In this document: piece by piece, positions 8,347 to 17,447 of the stretch
Position numbering within the stretch: the stretch's first letter is position 1
Layout of the letters: each line of letters begins with the position of its first letter
NCBI GenBank assembly: GCA_026393895.1
Contig: JAPKZG010000005.1
Span: 1-50,495 of the forward strand
Source of the DNA: Candidatus Aminicenantota bacterium
GTDB lineage: Bacteria > Acidobacteriota > Aminicenantia > Aminicenantales > UBA4085
Direction of reading: 5' to 3'
DNA length: 50,495 nt
Translations under genes and position numbers: made by a program
The notes under the pieces: model-generated
What the model saw: only the letters and a program-made list of their open reading frames with translations
What the model was told of the DNA's origin: nothing
Database searches by the model: none

Positions 8347-10290
8347 GTGAAGAGAGGTATGGGAAAATTCAAGGGTAGCTGGCTGAAGCGGACGGCCCGG
8401 TCGCTTCTCCGGACGACGTCCTTCAAGCGAAGGGCGTTTTTTCTGACGGCCGACGTCTTCCTGATCTCTTTTTCAATGTATGCCTCGTTCTGGCTCCGCT
8501 ATGACGGGAAAATCCCGGCCGTTTATATTCGGAATTTAGGGATCTATATCGGGGTGGCCCTGGCCTTGAAAATGTCCATGATCGCGGTTCATGGGCTCTA
8601 CAACGTGACCTGGCGTTTTTTTGGCTTCAAGGAACTCCTGAAGCTTCTTCAAGCCCTTCTGATCGGGTTTCTCCTGATGGGAATCCTGTTGTTTTTCCTC
8701 AAGCCGTTCAAGGTGTTCAGAGAATTCCCGCGATCCGTTCTCCTGCTGGATTTAAACTTCACGATCGTCTTGCTGAGCATTCTCCGCGTCTCGAAACGCA
8801 TCGTTCGTGAATACCGTTACCGGAAAACCGGCCTGCTCAGCGGCCATTCGCGCGTGCTGATCGTGGGGGCGGGTTCGGCCGGGGAGCAGATCGTCCGGGA
8901 AATGCAGGACAGCCGGAAATCCACTCATTTTCCGATCGGGTTCATCGACGACGACGAAGCGAAACAGGGCGTGAGCATCCACGGAGTCAAAGTTCTGGGA
9001 AAGCGTGGCGATATTCCCAAAATTCTGGGCGGCAACGGAATCGATGAAGTCCTGATCGCGCTCCCCTCGGGCGATTCGAAGGATATCCGCGAGATCGTCG
9101 AACTCATCCGCAAGGCCGGCAACGGGGTAAAAACAAAGGTCCTTCCCGGGATTCATGACGTCATCGAAGGGAAGGTTTCTCTCACCGATATCAAAGACAT
9201 CGAGGTCGACGATCTTTTGGGGCGGGATCCGGTCAAAATCGATTATGAAAAAATCAGGAAATTTCTGAATAAAAAACGGGTATTGGTTTCCGGGGCAGGA
9301 GGTTCGATCGGCAGCGAATTGGCTCGGACGATCGCGCAGTTCGAACCGGCCAGCCTCGTCCTGCTGGACAATGACGAAACCGAATTATTCTACACCATGA
9401 ACAAACTTAAAAAGGCCGTCGTCGATATGGTTCCGGTGGTTGCCGATATCCGCGACCAGGCGAAAATCGGCCGGGTCTTCGAAACCTTTCGGCCGGAAGT
9501 GGTCCTCCACGCGGCGGCGATGAAACACGTTCCCATCCTCGAGCATTACCCCGACGAGGCGGTCAAGACGAACATTCGGGGAACGAGGATCATGGGCGAA
9601 GCCGCGGTGCGGTTCGGGACGGAGAGGTTCGTGAATATTTCGACCGACAAAGCGATCAATCCGACGAGCATCATGGGCGCCACGAAGCGGGTCGGCGAGG
9701 AAATTCTGAAGGCCCTGAACTCGATGAGCGGAACCCGGTTCATTTCGGTACGGTTTGGAAACGTCCTGGGAAGCCGAGGCAGCGTTATTCCGCTCTTCAA
9801 GGAACAGATCAAGAAGGGCGGCCCCGTGACGGTCACTCATGTCGAGATGAAGCGGTATTTCATGGCCGTTTCAGAAGCCGTCCTTCTCGTCCTCGAAGCC
9901 GCGGCGGCGGGTCACGGCGGCGAAGCGTATATCCTGGACATGGGCGACCCGGTCAAGATCGACGATCTGGCCCGGGAAATGATTCGGCTGAGCGGCCTTA
10001 AACCGGACGTTGACATTCCGATCGTGTACACGGGTTTGAGGGGGGGAGAAAAGCTTTTTGAGGAACTGATCGGCTCGGAGGAAGGGTCAGAGAAAACCGA
10101 AAACGAAAAGATCTTCCGGGCGAAGAATTCCAAACCCTTTGAGGCCGCGAAGTTATGGCGATCGGTCGATCAATTGATCGATTGCAGCCTGTCCGGAACT
10201 TGCCGCAAAGAGGCGATTACCAAACTTCTCAAGGAGATTGTCCCCACCTTTAAGCCCGACGGAGAAGGCGTTTCGATTATTCGTTGGTAG
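8347..10290 (+). CDS. UDP-GlcNAc 4,6-dehydratase, WbpM/CapD/FlaA1 long form
   Basis: A 647-residue protein with four N-terminal membrane helices (residues about 25-150), a first Rossmann-like domain (VLIVGAGSAGEQIVREM, about residue 172) and a C-terminal SDR domain starting with VSGAGGSIGSELART near residue 315. The catalytic region reads STDKAINPTSIMGATKR, with Met in place of the usual Tyr and Lys retained. This S-M-K triad is characteristic of WbpM/FlaA1-type 4,6-dehydratases. The product would be UDP-4-keto-6-deoxy-HexNAc for FucNAc/QuiNAc-type sugars. The start is GTG 8347, with ATG 8359 as an alternative; the latter has AGAGAGG too close in front. It stands at the end of the locus, before a likely terminator. 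Confidence 0.9.
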   Translation: MKRGMGKFKGSWLKRTARSLLRTTSFKRRAFFLTADVFLISFSMYASFWLRYDGKIPAVYIRNLGIYIGVALALKMSMIAVHGLYNVTWRFFGFKELLKLLQALLIGFLLMGILLFFLKPFKVFREFPRSVLLLDLNFTIVLLSILRVSKRIVREYRYRKTGLLSGHSRVLIVGAGSAGEQIVREMQDSRKSTHFPIGFIDDDEAKQGVSIHGVKVLGKRGDIPKILGGNGIDEVLIALPSGDSKDIREIVELIRKAGNGVKTKVLPGIHDVIEGKVSLTDIKDIEVDDLLGRDPVKIDYEKIRKFLNKKRVLVSGAGGSIGSELARTIAQFEPASLVLLDNDETELFYTMNKLKKAVVDMVPVVADIRDQAKIGRVFETFRPEVVLHAAAMKHVPILEHYPDEAVKTNIRGTRIMGEAAVRFGTERFVNISTDKAINPTSIMGATKRVGEEILKALNSMSGTRFISVRFGNVLGSRGSVIPLFKEQIKKGGPVTVTHVEMKRYFMAVSEAVLLVLEAAAAGHGGEAYILDMGDPVKIDDLAREMIRLSGLKPDVDIPIVYTGLRGGEKLFEELIGSEEGSEKTENEKIFRAKNSKPFEAAKLWRSVDQLIDCSLSGTCRKEAITKLLKEIVPTFKPDGEGVSIIRW

Positions 10291-10313
10291 ATCATAAATT
10301 AATCCTCTTTAGC

Positions 10314-10340
10314 AGCTGGGCCAATTCTGGCGCAGCTTTT
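10314..10340. terminator. Likely terminator between convergent genes
   Basis: A hairpin with stem AGCTG/CAGCT, one G-G mismatch, then GCCA/TGGC around an ATTC loop, followed by four T. It lies between the WbpM-like gene and the convergent O-antigen ligase-like gene. The T-run is short, so efficiency is uncertain. Confidence 0.5.
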
Positions 10341-10360
10341 CCTAAATCCGTTTAAATCTT

Positions 10361-12418
10361 TCAGCCGGAGCTTTTTATAATTCCGATGGCTACGCCAAGG
10401 TTGCGCAGATCAGCGGAGACACCCTCTTTCCGAGGATTCCAGGTTCGATCCACCTCAAATAGAAGGAGAGCGGATCCCCGGATGCCGTCAGGCACAGAAA
10501 GTTTGATCGTTTCCCACCGGCTTTCCTTCAAAATGATTTCCCGGATTAGCTTCGGTTTTGTTGCGAGGTCCGCGGCAACGAATATTTTTATTCGAACCGG
10601 CCGGACGCTGATATCCGGATGAGAGACGAGAAGGGGAATGTCTATTCTCGGAGCATCGATTTGATAAGGGATTCCCGCGAATCGGCCGCTCCAACGGAAT
10701 TCGATTCCCTCGTTGTTTTTTTCGCCGGGGCCGAGACCAAACTCCTGCCGGAGGCCGTATCGTCGGGTCTGTTCGTTAAGCGAAAGCGAATGAGTGGAAC
10801 TCCAGAGGAGGGATAAACCGCTGATGAAGATCAAGGCTAACGCGGAAAATCGGAGAACGGGCGAACGAAAAGCGGCGGTTTTGCTCGACGGGAGAGGGGA
10901 GGCGGCAGCCGAGAAGAGCATGGCCGCAAGAAACCAAAACACGTAATGAATTTCGTTACTCCCGATGTAGGAATGGGTCAATGTATTGAGAAGAAAAGAA
11001 ATGAGACCGGCCGCGGCGGCCGGAACAAGGGCGCGGTTGAAAGAAGATGGCGGCCCCGCGCGATAGGAATGAACCCCTCGCCCGAGAATTTTCCAAAGAA
11101 CCCAGAGGAAGAGGAGAATTCCCGGGATTCCCAATTCCGATCCGATTTGGAGAAGAAGGTTTTCGGCCGATTCGGGATGTTCATATTTTGGCGCGTATTT
11201 TTTTGCGATGTTGGACGATTCGATGATAAAGGACCCCATTCCGAGACCGGATAACGGATAGCCCTGAATAATCCGTCCGGCGATTGTCCAATGATTATCC
11301 AATCGGTTGGCGATCGCCCGCTGAAAAGAGTTCATGCGGACGATCGTGGTTGATTTTCTGAGAGAAGGAAGGGGAGATATTTTGGGGGAAAAGATAATTG
11401 TCGAGGCGCCGGCGAGGACAAGGACGGCTAATGCGACCGAAAGGAATTTTTTCGCCGTAAAATAGCCGTGTTTCAGGAATGTCCCGAGCGCAAACAACGC
11501 CAGTGCGAGAAGTGCGGCTAAAAAGGATATTAGGCCGCTTTTCGATCCGGCATAGAATAATAAAAATCCTGAGGGGATAATTGTCAACGAAAGAATCAAA
11601 CGGGATCGCCCCTTAAGCGAAAAAAGGATTCCTAGAAAAAACGGAATGCTCATCGAAAGAAAAGCGCCGAATGACAAAGCATCCTTAAATGTCGCATTTA
11701 AAAGTCCTTGTTGGATGCTGAGGGGATTATTGCCTAGGGTCAGAGAATGAAAATGTTGAATTAAACCGAATCCGACCGAAAGAAGCGTGCTAGCGCCGAG
11801 GATGGTGATGGCCTTGCGGATGAACGCCTCGGAGCGGACGGCCCGGACAAGAATGGCGAAAAACGCGATCCCGGTCAGGTAGGTCAGGCTGTAGAAGACG
11901 ACGCTCATGAGCGCCCCGCCGGCGCTCGTTCCGAAGGCGTTGGTGACGAGTTCATATACCCTCGGTCTCCAGAGAGGGAAGAAATTCGTGTAACGCCAAA
12001 ACGTGATCAGGGCGGAAACCGCGACGAGCGCGGTAAAAAGCCGGAGGGGAGTGAATATGGATTCGCTCGGCTTCTCCCCTTCGCCGGCCGGATCGGGAGC
12101 CGCGAACGTCCGGTGAAGCAGCCATCCCAGGAAAAAAAAGAGAAACAGGACAAGGGCCGATGGGGCCATCGGGAGGGGTTCGTAAAGTTTGAAAAAATAG
12201 GGAAGATTGTTGATCAACGGGAATAGAAAAATGAAAGCCAGAAGGCCTCGCCGGACGTCGATTGCCGTTACGATCGTCACGATCAGAAGAAGGGGAGCGA
12301 GGGCGACCTGGTAGCCGGCAACCAGCGGCACGTATTTCCAGTAAAAGACGCTCACTAGGATCGCGTACGTGACCGTTGCCGCGCCGAAGAGAAGCCGACG
12401 TTTTTTTAAATGATCCAT
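10361..12418 (-). CDS. O-antigen ligase-like protein with soluble C-terminal domain
   Basis: A 685-residue protein. Residues 1 to about 540 hold 12-14 membrane helices with the Wzy_C/O-antigen-ligase pattern, including NRLDNHWTIAGRIIQGYPL and the periplasmic ALPHA-loop segment YEHPESAENLLLQIGSELG. After the last helix (LIFISGLSLLW) there are about 130 residues without helices, rich in beta-like alternation (for example RIDIPLLVSHPDISVRPVRI), resembling a carbohydrate-binding or jelly-roll domain. The inferred role is polymerisation or ligation of a surface glycan in the inner membrane. It is transcribed opposite to both neighbours and diverges from rmlA over 103 bases. The soluble tail is unusual for classic WaaL, which ends soon after its last helix. 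Confidence 0.75.
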   Translation of the reverse strand: MDHLKKRRLLFGAATVTYAILVSVFYWKYVPLVAGYQVALAPLLLIVTIVTAIDVRRGLLAFIFLFPLINNLPYFFKLYEPLPMAPSALVLFLFFFLGWLLHRTFAAPDPAGEGEKPSESIFTPLRLFTALVAVSALITFWRYTNFFPLWRPRVYELVTNAFGTSAGGALMSVVFYSLTYLTGIAFFAILVRAVRSEAFIRKAITILGASTLLSVGFGLIQHFHSLTLGNNPLSIQQGLLNATFKDALSFGAFLSMSIPFFLGILFSLKGRSRLILSLTIIPSGFLLFYAGSKSGLISFLAALLALALFALGTFLKHGYFTAKKFLSVALAVLVLAGASTIIFSPKISPLPSLRKSTTIVRMNSFQRAIANRLDNHWTIAGRIIQGYPLSGLGMGSFIIESSNIAKKYAPKYEHPESAENLLLQIGSELGIPGILLFLWVLWKILGRGVHSYRAGPPSSFNRALVPAAAAGLISFLLNTLTHSYIGSNEIHYVFWFLAAMLFSAAASPLPSSKTAAFRSPVLRFSALALIFISGLSLLWSSTHSLSLNEQTRRYGLRQEFGLGPGEKNNEGIEFRWSGRFAGIPYQIDAPRIDIPLLVSHPDISVRPVRIKIFVAADLATKPKLIREIILKESRWETIKLSVPDGIRGSALLLFEVDRTWNPRKEGVSADLRNLGVAIGIIKSSG

Positions 12419-12462
12419 TCCATCTCCCGCCCCGGGATTTCTCCGCTTTCAGGGTAGTGATT

Positions 12463-12492
12463 TTGTGAAATTCTGTCAATCTGTGCTATATT
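12463..12492 (+). promoter_or_regulatory. Promoter for the rml operon
   Basis: An extended -10 (TGCTATATT, ending at 12492) follows TTGTGA at 12463-12468 with an 18-base spacer. It lies in the short region between the divergent O-antigen ligase-like gene and rmlA. AAAGG precedes the rmlA ATG. Confidence 0.5.
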
Positions 12493-12521
12493 TTTAGATA
12501 TTCCGACGAAAGGATGATCCG

Positions 12522-13406
12522 ATGAGGGGAATAATCCTGGCCGGGGGCAAGGGCACCCGCCTCAACCCGTTGACTCTTTCGGTCAGCAAGCAGCTTCTTC
12601 CCGTCTATGATAAACCGATGATCTATTACCCCCTGTCCATGCTGATGCTGGCCGGGATCAGGGAAATCCTGGTGATCACCACCACCGAGTCGCTCGGCGC
12701 TTTCCGCGACCTCCTCGGGGACGGCCGGCAATGGGGGTTGCGGTTCACGTTCCGGGCGCAGGACGAGCCGCGGGGCCTGGCGGACGCGTTTCTCATCGGC
12801 CGCGATTTCGTCGCCGGAAAGCCCGCTTGCCTGATTTTGGGCGATAACATCTTTTTCGGTCACGGGCTGGCCGGCCAGTTGAAAAAATCCGCCCGACTGA
12901 AATCCGGGGCGATCGTTTTCGCCTATCCGGTGAAAGACCCAGAACGCTACGGCGTAATCGAATTCGACCGCCGGGGCCGGGCGGTCAGCATCGAGGAAAA
13001 ACCGGCCGAGCCGCGGTCGCATTTCGCCGTTCCGGGGCTCTACTTCTATGACGGCCGGGTAGCGGAATTCGCGGCCGCCCTCAAACCGTCGGCGCGCGGC
13101 GAAATCGAAATCACCGACCTCAATCTCGCATACCTGCGGAGGGGCGAACTGAAGGTCGAGGAGATGGGCCGCGGCGTGGCCTGGCTCGACGCCGGGACCC
13201 ACGAGTCGCTTCTCCAGGCGGCCAATTTCGTCCAGGCGGTCGAAGACCGGCAGGGCCTCATGATCGCCTGTCCCGAGGAAGTCGCTTATCGTCAGGGCTA
13301 CATCGATGCGAAGGAATTGCGCCGCCTGGCCGGGTTCATCCCGAACGCCTACGGCGATTATCTGCTGCGGTTGTCTCGCGAAGTTCGCGGCGGGGGATTA
13401 AAATGA
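12522..13406 (+). CDS. rmlA: Glucose-1-phosphate thymidylyltransferase RmlA
   Basis: A 294-residue nucleotidyltransferase with the family signature at its start ([16 protein letters not shown]), then [20 protein letters not shown] and [11 protein letters not shown] near residue 107, and GLYFYDGRV in the sugar-binding region. Length and motifs match RmlA/RfbA, which makes dTDP-glucose from dTTP and glucose-1-phosphate. It is the first gene of an operon in which the next gene overlaps by 4 bases (ATGA). The product feeds RmlB, encoded two genes downstream. Function is well supported. Confidence 0.95.
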   Translation: MRGIILAGGKGTRLNPLTLSVSKQLLPVYDKPMIYYPLSMLMLAGIREILVITTTESLGAFRDLLGDGRQWGLRFTFRAQDEPRGLADAFLIGRDFVAGKPACLILGDNIFFGHGLAGQLKKSARLKSGAIVFAYPVKDPERYGVIEFDRRGRAVSIEEKPAEPRSHFAVPGLYFYDGRVAEFAAALKPSARGEIEITDLNLAYLRRGELKVEEMGRGVAWLDAGTHESLLQAANFVQAVEDRQGLMIACPEEVAYRQGYIDAKELRRLAGFIPNAYGDYLLRLSREVRGGGLK

Positions 13407-13858
13407 TTCAAGGCGTCATCCTCAAAAAACTCAAGGTGATTCCCGACGAACGGGGCCGGTTGATGGAAATCTTCCGGGTCGACGACGAATGTTTCGAAAA
13501 ATTCGGCCAGGCCTACATGACGACGACTTATCCGGGCGTCATCAAGGGCTGGCACAAGCACGAGAAGCAGGCCGACAACATGGCCTGCGTCCACGGGATG
13601 GTCAAGGTCGCGCTTTGCGACGCCCGGGAAGGATCCCCGACCAAGGGCGAGATCAACCAGCTCTACATGGGCGTTCACAACCCGCTCCTGATCCATATTC
13701 CGGCCGGCGTTTACCACGGCTGGATCTGTGCGGGCCCGGAGGAGTCGATCGTCGTCAACATCCCGACCGAGCCGTACAATTACAAGAATCCGGACGAGCA
13801 ACGGCTCGACCCCCATTCCGGGGAGATCCCCTACGAGTGGGAACGGAAAGACGGCTGA
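13403..13858 (+). CDS. RmlC-like cupin (dTDP-4-keto-sugar 3,5-epimerase family)
   Basis: A 151-residue cupin of the RmlC family. The substrate-pocket histidine segment reads [20 protein letters not shown], the barrel continues with [18 protein letters not shown], and IPAGVYHGW matches the IPxGxxHGF motif. [11 protein letters not shown] corresponds to the region of the catalytic tyrosine. It is about 30 residues shorter than classic RmlC, and KGWHKH differs from the usual RGLHYQ, so a related reaction (3-epimerisation only, or a 3,4-ketoisomerase) is possible. It sits between rmlA and rmlB with overlapping ends, so action on dTDP-4-keto-6-deoxyglucose is likely. No rmlD is present in the window. 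Confidence 0.75.
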   Translation: MIQGVILKKLKVIPDERGRLMEIFRVDDECFEKFGQAYMTTTYPGVIKGWHKHEKQADNMACVHGMVKVALCDAREGSPTKGEINQLYMGVHNPLLIHIPAGVYHGWICAGPEESIVVNIPTEPYNYKNPDEQRLDPHSGEIPYEWERKDG

Positions 13859-14946
13859 TGATGAAGGCGAACAAGAAAACCGCGCTCGCGAAAAAAACGG
13901 CCGCGAGGGCCGTCCCCGAACGCTCCCTGAACGGCAAAACAATTCTCGTCACCGGCGGAGCCGGTTTCATCGGGAGCAATTTCATCCGGATGATGCTCGG
14001 GAAATACGACGAAATCAAAATCGTCAATCTCGATAAATTGACTTACGCCGGGAACCTTGAAAACCTGGCCGACTTCAAGTGCGACCTACGCCATGAGTTC
14101 GTCCACGGCGATATTCGCGACGCCGGGTTAGTGGCCGGCATTTTCGAACATGTCCAGGGCGTCGTTCATTTCGCCGCCGAAACCCATGTGGACAGGTCGA
14201 TCGTAGACGCGGGGGAGTTTGTCCTGACCGACGTCTTCGGGACCTATGTCCTGCTCGAGGCGCTGCGGAAATCCCCTCAGGTCGAATTTTTCGTTCATAT
14301 CTCCACCGACGAGGTCTACGGCAGCCGGGACAAGGGTTTTTTCAAGGAAACCGACTCCCTCAATCCCTCCTCGCCATATGCCGCGAGCAAGGTCGGGGCC
14401 GACCGGATGGTCCAGGCGTATCACACGACGTACGGCTCGCCGGTCCTCATCGTCCGGCCAAGCAACAATTACGGCCCGTATCAATACCCGGAAAAATTCA
14501 TACCGCTGTTTACGACTCACGCGCTGGAGGGGAAAAACCTGCCGCTCTACGGAAAGGGCCGGAACGTCCGCGACTGGCTCCACGTCGAGGACAATTGCCG
14601 AGCGATCGATCTCGTCGCCCGACGGGGCCGGCTTGGGGAGGTCTACAACATCGGAGCCAACGACGAGCGGATGAACATCGAGGTCGCCCGGCGGATCGTC
14701 AAATTGGTCGGCGCCTCCAAAGACCTGATCAAGTTCGTTCCGGACCGCCTCGGCCACGACCGGCGGTATGCCGTTAACATGAACAAAATAAAGGCGTTGG
14801 GGTGGATACGGAAGATCGATTTCGAGGACGGGATCGCCTCGACCGTGAAATGGTATGTCGAGAACAAAGAGTGGTGGACACGGATCAAGAAAAAAAGCGT
14901 CGAGTTCAAGTTGTTCTACGAGAATTATTATAAGGACCGGAAATAG
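13858..14946 (+). CDS. rmlB: dTDP-glucose 4,6-dehydratase RmlB
   Basis: A 362-residue extended SDR. After an unusual lysine/alanine-rich N-terminal extension of about 25 residues come TGGAGFIGSNFIRMML, the DKLTYAGNLENL loop, the HVDRSI block, STDEVYGS, and the catalytic YAASKVGADRMVQAYHTTYG. These are diagnostic for RmlB, which converts dTDP-glucose to dTDP-4-keto-6-deoxyglucose with bound NAD. The start ATG shares one base with the stop of the rmlC-like gene and is immediately followed by a second ATG. The basic extension is not typical of RmlB; it could be real or reflect a later in-frame start, but no better start codon with a ribosome site is evident. Confidence 0.93.
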   Translation: MMKANKKTALAKKTAARAVPERSLNGKTILVTGGAGFIGSNFIRMMLGKYDEIKIVNLDKLTYAGNLENLADFKCDLRHEFVHGDIRDAGLVAGIFEHVQGVVHFAAETHVDRSIVDAGEFVLTDVFGTYVLLEALRKSPQVEFFVHISTDEVYGSRDKGFFKETDSLNPSSPYAASKVGADRMVQAYHTTYGSPVLIVRPSNNYGPYQYPEKFIPLFTTHALEGKNLPLYGKGRNVRDWLHVEDNCRAIDLVARRGRLGEVYNIGANDERMNIEVARRIVKLVGASKDLIKFVPDRLGHDRRYAVNMNKIKALGWIRKIDFEDGIASTVKWYVENKEWWTRIKKKSVEFKLFYENYYKDRK

Positions 14947-14963
14947 GCCGCGCTCCCCGATTC

Positions 14964-14972
14964 TGTTATAAT
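14964..14972 (+). promoter_or_regulatory. Extended -10 promoter before purF
   Basis: TGTTATAAT gives a perfect TATAAT with the TG extension. No good -35 box lies 17 bases upstream. Transcription would begin near 14979, about ten bases before the purF ATG. This may give purF and the two SDR genes independent expression from the rml genes. Confidence 0.45.
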
Positions 14973-14989
14973 TCCCGGCGGGTAAATCC

Positions 14990-16462
14990 ATGTGCGGCGT
15001 CATCGGAATCTGGGCCAACGGACAAGTCTTTCGCGATCTTTACCAGGGGCTGCTGGCCATCCAGCATCGGGGACAAGACTCGGCGGGGATAATCACTTAT
15101 GACGATCGTTTTCACACCAAGAAAGGCAACGGGCTGGTCCGGGACATATTCAACGCCGACCACGCCGAGCGCCTGACCGGCAAGGTCGGGATCGGGCACA
15201 CCCGATATCCGACGGTCGGCGGCGGACGGGGCGAGGACGCCCAGCCGTTTCAATTGAACTCGCCCTTCGGCATCATTATGGCCCATAACGGAAACGTGGT
15301 GAATTACGCCGCCCTGAAAAAACACCTCGCGGAAAAACACCACCGCCTCCTCAATTCCGAAAACGACGTCGAATGCATCCTCAACGTATTCGCCGTTGCC
15401 CTGGAAATGCAGAACCCCGGCGAATTGACCCCCGAAATCGTGTTTCATGCCGTCGAATCGGTCTTCCGGCAGATCATCGGGGGCTATTCCGTCGTCGCCT
15501 TCATCGCCGGCCAGGGGATGGTCGCGTTCCGGGATCCCTACGGAATCAAACCGCTTGTCTGGGGCCAGCGTCGCGACGGCGTCATCCCGTCCTACGCCGT
15601 CGCCTCCGAAAGCGTCTGCCTCAACATCATGAATTTCGGCGACATCCGCGACGTCGCCCCCGGTTCGGCGATTTTCATCGATCGCGACCGGGAGATCCAC
15701 ATGAAGCGGATCTCGGTCAAACCCCATTCGCCGTGCCTGTTTGAGTGGGTGTATTTCGCCCGGCCCGATTCGATCATTGACGGGGTCAACGTTTACCGGG
15801 CCCGGGTCCACCTGGGCGAGCTCCTGGCCGAGGAAATCCGCAAGACGGGCCTGCCGATTGACATCGTGGTCCCGATCCCTGATTCGGCCCGGGACGCGGC
15901 CATCGAAATCGCCCGGAGGCTCGACCTGAAATACCGTGAAGCCCTGGTCAAAAACCGATATATCGGCCGGACATTCATTATGCCCGCCGAGAACGACCGC
16001 CAGAGCATGGTCCGGTTCAAGCTCAACCCGATCGCCTCGGAATTCAAGGACCGGAACGTGCTCCTGGTCGACGACAGCATTGTCCGGGGCAACACCTCCC
16101 GGGCTATCATCGGGCTGGTCCGGGAATGCGGGGCCCGGAACGTCTATTTCGCCTCCTGTTCTCCGCCGCTCCGTCATCCCTGCGTTTACGGCATCGACAT
16201 GCAAACCCGGACGGAATTTGTCGCCCGCGACCGCGATTTCGAGGATATCGCCAGGCGGATCGGGGCGGACCGGGTCATCTATCAGACACAGGAGAACCTG
16301 ATCAAGGCCGTCCGGATGGAGAATCCGAATCTCGGTCGGTTCTGTGCGGCCTGTTTCGACGGGAATTATGTTACGGGTGACGTGACGCCGGAAATGCTTC
16401 AATCGATCGAAGACGAGCGCCGGAATATGCGGACCGGACAGATGGAGTTGCAAATCACATGA
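14990..16462 (+). CDS. purF: Amidophosphoribosyltransferase PurF
   Basis: A 490-residue two-domain enzyme. The N-terminal glutaminase starts directly with Met-Cys (CGVIGIWANG), so Cys2 becomes the nucleophile after Met removal and no propeptide is needed. It continues with LAIQHRGQDSAG and the GHTRYPTVGGG block. The phosphoribosyltransferase domain has the PRPP loop VLLVDDSIVRGNTSRAI near residue 362. Cysteines in the CVYGIDM region and a C-terminal CAAC resemble the Fe-S-cluster type known from Bacillus. It makes phosphoribosylamine, the first step of purine synthesis. Its location is odd: it lies between rmlB and a GDP-sugar dehydratase gene, overlapping the latter by 4 bases. Confidence 0.95.
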   Translation: MCGVIGIWANGQVFRDLYQGLLAIQHRGQDSAGIITYDDRFHTKKGNGLVRDIFNADHAERLTGKVGIGHTRYPTVGGGRGEDAQPFQLNSPFGIIMAHNGNVVNYAALKKHLAEKHHRLLNSENDVECILNVFAVALEMQNPGELTPEIVFHAVESVFRQIIGGYSVVAFIAGQGMVAFRDPYGIKPLVWGQRRDGVIPSYAVASESVCLNIMNFGDIRDVAPGSAIFIDRDREIHMKRISVKPHSPCLFEWVYFARPDSIIDGVNVYRARVHLGELLAEEIRKTGLPIDIVVPIPDSARDAAIEIARRLDLKYREALVKNRYIGRTFIMPAENDRQSMVRFKLNPIASEFKDRNVLLVDDSIVRGNTSRAIIGLVRECGARNVYFASCSPPLRHPCVYGIDMQTRTEFVARDRDFEDIARRIGADRVIYQTQENLIKAVRMENPNLGRFCAACFDGNYVTGDVTPEMLQSIEDERRNMRTGQMELQIT

Positions 16463-17421
16463 ACGTATTGATCACGGGAATCACCGGTTTTGCGGGAAGC
16501 CACCTGGCGGAGTACATCCTGGCTCATCATCCCGGCGTCAAGGTCCACGGGATCGTCCGCTGGCGGAGCCGGATGGAAAACATCGCCCCGCTCGTCCGGG
16601 CCGGAAAAATCTCCCTCCATGAGGCCGATATCAAAGATATGGGCTCTTTGCGAAAGACGCTCGCGGCCGCTGTCCCCGACCGGATCTTTCATCTGGCTGC
16701 CCAGAGCTTCGTCCCGGCATCCTGGAAGCTTCCGGCCGAGACCTTCATGATCAACGCCGTCGGCCAGGTCAACCTGTTCGAGGCGGTCCTGGCGGAGGAA
16801 CTCGAGCCGCGGATTCAAATCGCCGGATCGAGCGAGGAATACGGGATGGTCCTCCCCAACGAAGTCCCGATGAAAGAGTCCAACCCGCTGCGCCCTCTCA
16901 GCCCATACGCGGTCAGCAAGGTCGCCCAGGATCTCCTGGGCTTTCAATACTGGCAGAGTTACCGCCTGCACATCGTCCGGACGCGGGGCTTCAACCACAC
17001 CGGGCCCCGGCGCGGGGAAGTCTTCGTCACCTCGAATTTCGCCCGCCAGATCGCGATGATTGAGAAGGGCCTCGTCGCGCCGGTCATCCGCGTCGGCAAT
17101 CTCGACGCCAAGCGCGATTTCACCGACGTCCGCGATACCGTCCGCGGATACTGGCTGGCCCTGGAGAAGGGCGAGCCCGGCGAGGTCTACAATATCGGTT
17201 CGGGGAAGGCGATTTCGATGAAGGACATGCTCGACATGCTGCTGGGATTGAGCTCGGCCAAGGTCGAAATCCGGGTGGACCCCGACCGCCTGCGCCCGTC
17301 CGACGTTCAAATCCTTTGCGCCGACGTCGCGAAGTTCAAGGCCGCCACGGGCTGGGTCCCGAAGATTCCCTTCGAAAAAACCCTGAAGGACCTCCTGGAT
17401 TACTGGCGGGCTAACGTCTGA
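16459..17421 (+). CDS. GDP-mannose 4,6-dehydratase-like SDR
   Basis: A 320-residue extended SDR: TGITGFAGSHLAEYIL at the N-terminus, FHLAAQSFVPASW near residue 77, a serine in AGSSEEYG, catalytic SPYAVSKVAQDLLGF near residue 152, and RTRGFNHTGPRRGE. The last stretch and YNIGSGKAIS are typical of GDP-mannose 4,6-dehydratase and its sister GDP-6-deoxy-4-keto-mannose reductase. Its start overlaps purF (ATGA). A paralogue follows 26 bases downstream, so one probably acts as dehydratase and the other as reductase to make GDP-D-rhamnose or a related deoxy sugar. Which protein does which step is not certain from motifs. Confidence 0.75.
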   Translation: MNVLITGITGFAGSHLAEYILAHHPGVKVHGIVRWRSRMENIAPLVRAGKISLHEADIKDMGSLRKTLAAAVPDRIFHLAAQSFVPASWKLPAETFMINAVGQVNLFEAVLAEELEPRIQIAGSSEEYGMVLPNEVPMKESNPLRPLSPYAVSKVAQDLLGFQYWQSYRLHIVRTRGFNHTGPRRGEVFVTSNFARQIAMIEKGLVAPVIRVGNLDAKRDFTDVRDTVRGYWLALEKGEPGEVYNIGSGKAISMKDMLDMLLGLSSAKVEIRVDPDRLRPSDVQILCADVAKFKAATGWVPKIPFEKTLKDLLDYWRANV

Positions 17422-17447
17422 GAACCCTCCGCGACATTGGAGACGCC

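Noticed and set aside
14966-16453. A 495-codon minus-strand frame opposite purF
   Set aside because: It is a GC-rich antisense frame; the plus strand carries clear PurF motifs across the same stretch and the minus product has no recognisable domain.
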